A DNA stretch of 49,752 nucleotides from contig PEWQ01000080.1 in the NCBI GenBank assembly GCA_002780065.1, positions 7,435-57,186 on the forward strand, read 5' to 3'. The DNA is from Candidatus Hydrogenedentes bacterium CG07_land_8_20_14_0_80_42_17. Lineage in GTDB: Bacteria > UBA8481. Below, one piece after another: positions 44,830-49,752 of the stretch. A model generated the notes under the pieces. The model searched no databases. It was not told the origin of the DNA and saw only the letters and a program-made list of their open reading frames with translations. Each line of letters begins with the position of its first letter. The stretch's first letter is position 1. The position numbers and the translations under genes are program-made.

Positions 44830-45147
44830 ATGTGCGACAGGCATAATGAGTCTAGTGGATCGAATGCTTTGCTTTCATTTCTATTGGGCATGGGAATCGG
44901 GGGAGTGCTTGGCATTCTCTACGCGCCAAGTTCAGGAGAAGAGATGCGCAGGCGTTTAAAATATTACGCAGAAGAGACGGCTGACAAAGTAGTTAAAAAA
45001 ACTCAAGACATTCGAGAAGAAGCAGATGCTACGGTAAAAAAAGTGTCGAATGAATTTAAAGCAGGCAAGGAGAAGATTAAAGCCGCTTTGGATGCAGGAA
45101 AAAATGCATTCAAATGTGATAAGAATGAAGAAGAAGAAAATAATTAA
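44830..45147 (+). CDS. YtxH-like stress protein
   Basis: 105 residues. The family opening is a Gly-rich hydrophobic helix then GVLGILYAPSSGEEMR, and the rest is amphipathic helix rich in Lys, Glu and Ala. AAGGAGGAG precedes the ATG. Function is not known; it is often stress-induced in Gram-positive bacteria. It forms an operon with the DUF948-like gene. Confidence 0.82.
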   Translation: MCDRHNESSGSNALLSFLLGMGIGGVLGILYAPSSGEEMRRRLKYYAEETADKVVKKTQDIREEADATVKKVSNEFKAGKEKIKAALDAGKNAFKCDKNEEEENN

Positions 45148-45166
45148 AAAAAAATAAAAATATTAC

Positions 45167-45194
45167 TTGAACATTCATTTTAGTTTCATAGTAT
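45167..45194 (+). promoter_or_regulatory. Promoter of the Lys-rich small protein
   Basis: TTGAAC (45167-45172), a 16-bp spacer and TAGTAT (45189-45194). The predicted start near 45201 gives an 82-nt leader with three possible hairpins: GGCTG/CAGCC (45209-45233), GCCC/GGGC (45235-45246) and GGGA/TCCC (45251-45262). Confidence 0.5.
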
Positions 45195-45282
45195 TTCAGA
45201 TAGGAAAAGGCTGTGACAAAAAAATAATCAGCCGGCCCTAAGGGGCAAAAGGGAAATCTCCCACGAAAGGGGCGTGAACATA

Positions 45283-45366
45283 GTGGCAGCGAAAAAGAAG
45301 GCGACCAAGAAGGCGACCAAAAAAGCAACAAAAAAAGCAACAAAAAAAGCTACAAAGAAGAGGTAA
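45283..45366 (+). CDS. 27-aa Lys/Ala/Thr repeat protein (histone H1-like)
   Basis: A tiny protein, MAAKKK followed by five KKAT-type repeats and KKR, read from GTG at 45283; AAAGGGG lies 10 nt upstream. The DNA is built of 12-bp units that drift in codon use (AAG/GCG early, AAA/GCA later), which suggests selection for the protein rather than recent duplication. Lys/Ala-rich tails of this kind bind DNA or RNA in bacterial histone H1-like proteins. It has its own promoter and a strong terminator. A longer start at GTG 45274 is possible. Confidence 0.65.
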   Translation: MAAKKKATKKATKKATKKATKKATKKR

Positions 45367-45374
45367 GGTAAAGG

Positions 45375-45399
45375 TGCGCTCGAACTAGAGCGCATTTTT
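45375..45399 (+). terminator. Intrinsic terminator after the Lys-rich protein
   Basis: TGCGCTC (45375-45381), loop GAACTA, GAGCGCA (45388-45394), then TTTTT. A typical rho-independent terminator. Confidence 0.88.
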
Positions 45400-45449
45400 G
45401 GATAGAGCCATTTTTATGAAACAATGTTTTCAGTTATGACTCTAGGTTG

Positions 45450-45479
45450 GGCTCCGCAATTGCGGAGCCTTTCTTTTTT
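45450..45479 (+). terminator. Second intrinsic terminator
   Basis: GGCTCCGC (45450-45457), loop AATT, GCGGAGCC (45462-45469), then TTTCTTTTTT. The T-tract is on the plus strand only. It lies 51 bp after the previous terminator and may be a back-up. I see no convincing gene between them, only a 7-codon frame at 45416. Confidence 0.85.
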
Positions 45480-45513
45480 AATTTCCAAGAGATTTTTAAA
45501 TATAGTGCAGTTA

Positions 45514-47196
45514 TTAATGAGACTGAATAAAATGCAGTAAAGCTTTTTGCCAACGAAGATGCCGATTTGAAATCATAGTGTAGAGCTGTTCGCTCGACGA
45601 TGATTTTGCATTGATGAGTCTTACAAGTTCAATACGATTTTGGCGATTCCATTTTTTTATTTCATCTTTGACAAGAAATGCTATCAGGATTAACTCGTTT
45701 GACAGAATGGAGTTCGAAATCTTTGCACCCAGAATTCGACTCATTGCTTTTCTTGCGTCTTTGACTGCTGACTCACGACTGCCGTCGTAATGAGATGCGA
45801 TTAGTTCAGTAACTGCGAATCCTATCTTTGCGTATGGAGTTTCTCCGAGCAGAGGAACATTGTAATCTTCAAGTTTTAGATGGAGATGTTTCTTTGCTAA
45901 TTTACGGAGCATATTTGGCGAGGAACGATAATCAGGATTATTTTTAATTCGCATTCGCTCTGCTTCAACTAGTTTAAGATGCTCTTCGTTTATCGGTCTA
46001 AAACCAAGTTTGTAATAAAACCAAAATGCTCCCGATTTTATTCCCTCTTCATCATTATGTCCGATTTGAGAGTTCATGATTGATAATGCTTTTGCTTCAG
46101 TATGATGGCGGATTACTCTGAGAAGCTGAATATAAATCCATGCTGATTCGCCGCCTCTGAATGTATCGAAAACATTTGCCGCAATCTCAGTACAACCGAA
46201 CAGCGAACTGAAACATCCGTAACCTAAAGGCAGTCCATTTTTCAAAAACAGAAATCCCCAAAGACTTTCCAGAGGAAGCCGGCGTTCAGGAAGAATTCCG
46301 ATTGTGAGAATCGACAAACCTCGCTCCAGCGTGTAAAGATTAATATCATTGAGATTACCGTGGGAGATTGGAAACATTTCGCGAAGCCTTGCCGACAAAG
46401 CTGATTTAGCTAGATCAAGCAATTCGATTGAATTATTTTCACGACATATCTGCCGCGAAAAAATAGGAAGCTGACGCTTTATTTCTGATAGTACATCAGG
46501 AATATTTCTTAGCAGAGGCTCTTTGTGGTAATAAATATTTGCATGCGGCAGAAAAGTGTTTGTTCGAGAAGACTGCGGGTCGAGCAGTTTCCATCGAATA
46601 GGAATTTTCATTGAATCGTAAAGATGGTCTCGAATTTTCGGAGCGACATTTAGTTTTGCGATTCTTTGTGTAAGCAACGTCAAATTTTTTTTCTTTCCGG
46701 AAGCTTTACTGAACCATTGTTTTATACTTGTATTTTCATCATCGATGCCTAGTTCCTCTGAAGCTCCGGATAAAATCGGAGCAATATTTTGTAGAGGCTC
46801 ATCATCTTCAAATAAGTCCCATGCTATCTCTGCATTTTGCGGATATTTTTCTGCCAGCCATTTTGCAATTGGAAAATCGAATGTATTTGTGAGCGATGTA
46901 TTAATAATTCCGGAATCATCGAGAAAATGCTTTGACTTGATTTTAATTTTGGATCGTAACTTTTTGAGACAAGAGGAAACTGTCAGAAAGATTTTTTCGT
47001 TATCAGGATATGCATAGAGAAAAAGCAAGAGTTCGTGCAACTGCAGAATCCATTTTGAGCTAGTTGAATTTAAATTAGGGAACGGCATTGATGCTATTGA
47101 ATCGAGTAGTTTTATTTTTAATGCGGGATTATTTTCGCTTCGTATTTTATTTAGTTTTGAAATTAATCGTTTCCACTGTAATTCCCGAGCAGTCAT
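45514..47196 (-). CDS. Unrecognised 560-aa protein with a GNAT-like C-terminal part
   Basis: I do not recognise this protein as a whole. There is no signal peptide or transmembrane segment. The N-terminal 200 residues are helical. Around residues 300-400 the pattern GLPLGYGCFSSLFG, then FDTFRGGESAWIYIQLLRV, NSQIGHNDEEGIKSGAFWFY and KLGFRPINEEHLK resembles a GNAT acetyltransferase core: an FRGGESA loop where acetyl-CoA phosphate could bind and a final FYYKLGFRP. The last 150 residues are helical and basic. It is transcribed alone from TTGTAT-17-TATCAT, 6 nt before the ATG, without a Shine-Dalgarno. It faces away from lexA. Confidence 0.7.
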   Translation of the reverse strand: MTARELQWKRLISKLNKIRSENNPALKIKLLDSIASMPFPNLNSTSSKWILQLHELLLFLYAYPDNEKIFLTVSSCLKKLRSKIKIKSKHFLDDSGIINTSLTNTFDFPIAKWLAEKYPQNAEIAWDLFEDDEPLQNIAPILSGASEELGIDDENTSIKQWFSKASGKKKNLTLLTQRIAKLNVAPKIRDHLYDSMKIPIRWKLLDPQSSRTNTFLPHANIYYHKEPLLRNIPDVLSEIKRQLPIFSRQICRENNSIELLDLAKSALSARLREMFPISHGNLNDINLYTLERGLSILTIGILPERRLPLESLWGFLFLKNGLPLGYGCFSSLFGCTEIAANVFDTFRGGESAWIYIQLLRVIRHHTEAKALSIMNSQIGHNDEEGIKSGAFWFYYKLGFRPINEEHLKLVEAERMRIKNNPDYRSSPNMLRKLAKKHLHLKLEDYNVPLLGETPYAKIGFAVTELIASHYDGSRESAVKDARKAMSRILGAKISNSILSNELILIAFLVKDEIKKWNRQNRIELVRLINAKSSSSEQLYTMISNRHLRWQKALLHFIQSH

Positions 47197-47597
47197 AAAA
47201 TTATGATAATTTTATTCAGAAAGATATACAACAGGAACATTGTACGTGACTCAAGGATTTTTTAATGCAAGGCGCGGATGAAGCTAACAGTGAGTCCGGA
47301 CCCGAACTTCACTTTTCATTCAATGCAACGTGAGTGTTGCTAAAGTAGCAATATCGTAATTCAATATTCAATTCATTATAATAGCTGTGTCCCCAAGTGT
47401 AATTCTCCACCCGCGGCTTGCTCTTTGCTGTTCGATTTGCTTTTGTTTTGAAAGCAAGATTCATCGATACAGCGTAGGGAGAATATAAAGAGTCATTTCA
47501 AATGTCAAATAACTTTTTCTATTCATTTCAAATTACTTTCAAATAAAGGTGAAAAAATAAATTGTATACGAACGTATACTAAATTAGAATTAGGCTT
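47197..47597. other. 401-bp divergent intergenic region upstream of lexA
   Basis: No gene is seen. At its left end is the promoter of the 560-aa gene (minus strand, 47203-47231). The middle has short hairpins, TTGCTA/TAGCAA (47337-47351) and TTGCTTT/AAAGCAA (47437-47457), and direct copies of TCATTTCAAAT (near 47491 and 47523). The right end holds the lexA promoter and palindrome. A TATAAT at 47377-47382 has no convincing -35. Confidence 0.6.
47562..47590 (+). promoter_or_regulatory. lexA promoter with 16-bp palindromic operator
   Basis: TTGTAT (47562-47567), a 17-bp spacer and TAGAAT (47585-47590), then 7 nt to the ATG at 47598. GTATACG-AA-CGTATAC (47564-47579) is a perfect palindrome over the -35 and spacer. 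It fits an autoregulatory LexA box, although it does not match the E. coli or Bacillus consensus. Confidence 0.7.
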
Positions 47598-48203
47598 ATG
47601 CGAATGAAAAAAAGAATTATAACTCAAGAGAGAATTTTATTATTACAGAGATATTTACGCAAAAATGGAAAGTTACCTTCATTTCGCGAGCTTGGAGTTT
47701 TGCTAGGATTTAAATCTCCAAATGCAAGCGCCAGATTTTATCGAGCAATTGAGCAAGCCGGTTATATTCGAAGAGATGGAACGAAACTTATTTCAACTTC
47801 ATTGCTCGCCGGTTTTAAATGTTACAGTTCAATAAGCGCAGGATTTCCCAGCCCGGCTGAAGATGAGTTATGCGATGTAATATCTTTAGAGGAGTATTTA
47901 ATCGGAAATAACGAGTCGGTATTTTTAGTCAAAGTTTCAGGTGACTCGATGATAGGCGCAGGGATCATGCCGGGAGACATCATAATAGTTAATCGAGGAG
48001 CGGATCCCATATCAAATGACATAGTTGTTGCAGAAGTGGATGGAGAATGGACTCTGAAATATTTTATAAGAACCAAGCATGGAGTAATTTTGAGAGCGGC
48101 GAATGATTCATATCCGGACATACTTCCGAAGAACGAATTGCGGATAGGAGGAGTAGTCACAGGAGTCGTCAGACGTTATTACGGAGGAACTCGGGAATCA
48201 TGA
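47598..48203 (+). CDS. lexA: LexA/UmuD-like SOS repressor
   Basis: 201 residues. An N-terminal winged helix (LPSFRELGVLLGFKSPNASA, residues 27-46) resembles the LexA DNA-binding domain. The C-terminal S24 peptidase domain has the self-cleavage site A81-G82 in SAGFPSPAEDE, catalytic S117 in GDSMIGAGI and K154 in WTLKYF. The AGFPSPAxD and GDSMxGAGI sequences are closer to UmuD than to classic LexA. RecA-stimulated cleavage would relieve repression of itself and the polymerase. It is coupled to the next gene by an ATGA overlap. Confidence 0.9.
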   Translation: MRMKKRIITQERILLLQRYLRKNGKLPSFRELGVLLGFKSPNASARFYRAIEQAGYIRRDGTKLISTSLLAGFKCYSSISAGFPSPAEDELCDVISLEEYLIGNNESVFLVKVSGDSMIGAGIMPGDIIIVNRGADPISNDIVVAEVDGEWTLKYFIRTKHGVILRAANDSYPDILPKNELRIGGVVTGVVRRYYGGTRES

Positions 48204-49474
48204 AGAGAGCGATTGCTCATGTAGATGCAGATGCATTTTTTGCTTCGGTAGAACAGTCATTGCATCCAGAGTATCGTGGAAAGCCGTTGGTGACAGGATT
48301 AGAGAGAAACATTGTATCCGCAGCAAGTTATGAAGCAAAGGCATTAGGAATTTCACGAGGTATAGCTTTGTGGGATGTAAAGAAAATATGTCCAGAGTGC
48401 ATAATCTTACCGAGCGATTATGAAACCTATTCTTTATATTCGTTCAGACTTTTTGAGATATTGCGGCAATACTCTCCATGCGTAGAGGAATATTCAATTG
48501 ATGAAGCTTATGTTGATCTGACGGGAGTAAGCCGTTTACACAGAAAGAGTTATCGTATGATAGCAGAGGAGATTCAGAAGACTGTTAATAAAAGATTGGG
48601 GATTGGAGTTTCGGTTGGTTTATCAGTCACTAAAATTCTTGCGAAGCTTGCTTCCGGATTAGAGAAACCCAGAGGCATAACAATAATCGAAGAGACAGGG
48701 CTTATGGAATTTCTTTCAAGGATTCAAGTTGGAAAAATTTGCGGCATCGGGCCAAAAACCGTCGAGCTGTTAGAAAAGTTTGGCGTTCGGACTGCCGGTG
48801 ATTTTTCAAAGCTGAGTGAAGAAGCTGTTAAAAGGTATACGGGAAAAATCGGGTTAGAATTATGGAGAGAGATTAAGGGCGAGATGGTTTATAAGGTGGA
48901 AGATTTGCCATCGAAGAGATATTCAATAATTAAATCAAAGACATTTACTCCGCCTTCAAGCAACCGTGAATTTATTTTTGCTCAAGCGGTGAGAAACCTT
49001 GAATCTGCCTGCATAAAGGCTCAAAGACACAGATTAATCTCAAAAAGACTGATTTTATTTTTACGTCTAAATGATTTCAGTCATACATCATTTAAAATTG
49101 AGTTATTTACTCCAACAAACAGTCCAATAGAGTTCATCAAAGAATTGCGTCGGAGCTTCGAAGCAATTTTTGATTCAACAAAATTATATCGAGCAACAGG
49201 GATAGCTTTAGAAAAAATGAGAGAGATAAAAGAGAAGCAATATTCATTATTTGACAACGAAGAGCGTACAGAAGAGTTGGAATGTTTATACGAAGAAATA
49301 ACAAAGATGAGCGAGCGTTACGGAAAACACGTAGTATCTGCCGGCACTTCTCTATACTTAAAACGCAAGACAGATAGCTCACGTGCGACAAAGCCCATTA
49401 GAAAAGAAAAACTTTTGCCGGGGGAAACTTTCCGAAAGAGAATTAGAATTCCTGTTTGGGAGATTGGAGTATAA
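48200..49474 (+). CDS. dinB: Y-family DNA polymerase (Pol IV/UmuC-like)
   Basis: A translesion polymerase of 424 residues. The palm has HVDADAFFASVE (metal ligand D9, steric gate F14) and YSIDEAYVDLTG with the catalytic Asp-Glu. A helix-hairpin-helix thumb region (KICGIGPKTVELLEKFG) and little-finger domain follow. QYSLFD near residue 347 is a beta-clamp binding motif. The length equals UmuC, and the gene pairs with a UmuD-like protein, but the sequence reads closer to DinB. About 75 residues beyond the clamp motif are basic and unassigned. Confidence 0.93.
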   Translation: MKRAIAHVDADAFFASVEQSLHPEYRGKPLVTGLERNIVSAASYEAKALGISRGIALWDVKKICPECIILPSDYETYSLYSFRLFEILRQYSPCVEEYSIDEAYVDLTGVSRLHRKSYRMIAEEIQKTVNKRLGIGVSVGLSVTKILAKLASGLEKPRGITIIEETGLMEFLSRIQVGKICGIGPKTVELLEKFGVRTAGDFSKLSEEAVKRYTGKIGLELWREIKGEMVYKVEDLPSKRYSIIKSKTFTPPSSNREFIFAQAVRNLESACIKAQRHRLISKRLILFLRLNDFSHTSFKIELFTPTNSPIEFIKELRRSFEAIFDSTKLYRATGIALEKMREIKEKQYSLFDNEERTEELECLYEEITKMSERYGKHVVSAGTSLYLKRKTDSSRATKPIRKEKLLPGETFRKRIRIPVWEIGV

Positions 49475-49492
49475 AAAAAATATAAAAAATAG

Positions 49493-49520
49493 TTGACATG
49501 TAATTAAATATGAATAAAGT
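49493..49520 (+). promoter_or_regulatory. Promoter of the 49.5-kb RNA
   Basis: TTGACA (49493-49498), a 16-bp spacer and TAAAGT (49515-49520). The expected start is near 49527, 18 nt after dinB and an A-rich stretch. Confidence 0.6.
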
Positions 49521-49526
49521 TATTTG

Positions 49527-49677
49527 CCGTTGCCCGGAGTCGATATACTCTGAGCGCTGTGCATAAGAAACGCGATAGAAGCTTTGAATATTGAATTCAA
49601 ACTTCTTCCTCGTTGAGTTTTACTGACAGAGCTCGGGGTGTGTCGCCGAAATTTAGACGACGCAGCCCGAGTTTTGT
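49527..49677 (+). ncRNA. Candidate structured non-coding RNA or leader RNA (about 150 nt)
   Basis: A G/C-richer island in an AT-rich gap, with a promoter on one side and an intrinsic terminator at the other, and no open frame. Predicted helices: CGGAGT/ACTCTG (49535-49552); a 12-bp hairpin with one bulge (49577-49606, AGAAG-c-TTTGAAT with its complement); and the terminator stem. CCCGGAG (49533-49539) and CTCTG (49548-49552) can instead pair with CTCGGGG and CAGAG at 49627-49638, which would break the terminator stem. The GGAGTCGATAT stretch is reminiscent of 6S RNA, but that is not enough for a name. Confidence 0.55.
49632..49677 (+). terminator. Intrinsic terminator of the 49.5-kb RNA
   Basis: CTCGGG and TGTGTCG (49632-49645) pair with CGACGCA and CCCGAG (49658-49671), with one G-G mismatch and one G-U pair, loop of 12 nt, then TTTTGTT. 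Confidence 0.75.
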
Positions 49678-49694
49678 TGCGGATAGTAACTATG

Positions 49695-49752
49695 ATTCGG
49701 ACTTAGGGATTCGGATTTAGGGATTCGGATTTAGGGATTCGGACTTAGGGAT
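49695..49752 (+). repeat. 14-bp tandem repeat at the window edge
   Basis: Four units of ATTCGGAYTTAGGG start at 49695, 49709, 49723 and 49737 and continue past the end. Units 1 and 4 have C, units 2 and 3 have T at the variable place. The period is not a multiple of three, so it is probably not coding. Confidence 0.92.

Noticed and set aside
45283-45366. Low-complexity, non-coding A-rich repeat
   Set aside because: The frame is clean from a start with a Shine-Dalgarno to a stop just before a terminator, and codons vary while KKAT is kept, so it is reported as a gene.
45450-45479. Terminator for the minus-strand 560-aa gene
   Set aside because: On the minus strand the bases after the stem are CAACCTAG, not T-rich; it can only work on the plus strand.
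49527-49677. Firm assignment as 6S RNA
   Set aside because: Only a short sequence likeness and a rod-like fold; no covariance search is possible here, so it is left unnamed.
1-49752. CRISPR arrays, insertion sequences, prophage or integrated elements
   Set aside because: No transposase, integrase or phage gene and no spaced direct-repeat array was found; the only array is the short 14-bp tandem repeat.

Overview
This is an AT-rich stretch of a bacterial chromosome that is almost wholly housekeeping. No phage, transposase, CRISPR array or rRNA was seen. The cell appears diderm: there is a PorV/PorQ-type outer-membrane barrel ending in Phe, a YidC with a large periplasmic domain, and a lytic transglycosylase. 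Other traits are common in Firmicutes and several deep or candidate phyla: a long SRP RNA with an Alu domain directly before dnaX, a YaaR (DUF327) gene between tmk and holB, and DUF948 and YtxH proteins. The sequence alone does not let me name the phylum.

Layout. 1-8 kb: the 3' part of uvrA, a MutT-like Nudix hydrolase, a NagZ-like glycosidase and an Slt-type transglycosylase, then a convergent GT-C membrane glycosyltransferase. 8-11.6 kb: lipA and cinA, a peroxiredoxin behind a striking palindromic promoter, and the porV-like gene. 11.7-14 kb: SRP RNA and dnaX on the minus strand, divergent from ybaB. 14-20 kb: the origin-type block rpmH-rnpA-yidD-yidC-jag-rsmG-parA-parB with a perfect parS site; dnaA and mnmE/mnmG are absent. 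20-28 kb: tmk-yaaR-holB-metG-moaC-small membrane protein-bioD, then an HDOD / PP2C phosphatase / STAS signalling trio and tRNA-Thr. 28-40 kb: rpmG, tRNA-Trp, secE, nusG, rplKAJL, rpoB and rpoC, closed by a bidirectional hairpin. 40-47 kb: a CarD-like/ssb pair, an orphan formyltransferase with a glutamine-amidotransferase-like protein, a YjdF-like membrane protein, a MerR-like regulator divergent from AMMECR1, DUF948/YtxH, a 27-residue Lys-rich protein and a 560-residue protein I do not recognise. 47-49.7 kb: a LexA/UmuD-like repressor with a Y-family polymerase, a probable non-coding RNA with its own promoter and terminator, and a 14-bp tandem repeat running off the edge.

How parts work together. 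The rplKAJL-rpoBC genes make ribosomal stalk proteins and RNA polymerase. The tmk-holB-metG genes form one long, tightly packed run. The HDOD-phosphatase-STAS trio looks like the output half of a partner-switching pathway with its kinase elsewhere. lexA and the polymerase form a self-contained SOS mutagenesis pair.

The most unusual themes are regulatory. Many first genes of transcription units have a -10 hexamer 6-7 nt before the ATG and no Shine-Dalgarno, which predicts widespread leaderless mRNAs. The SRP RNA promoter, whose 5' end is fixed by RNA structure, shows the same spacing. Other points to check are a symmetric divergent promoter, a 37-bp palindrome on the peroxiredoxin promoter, a non-canonical SRP RNA apical loop, a very large insertion in the RpoC trigger-loop region, and the RNA at 49.5 kb.
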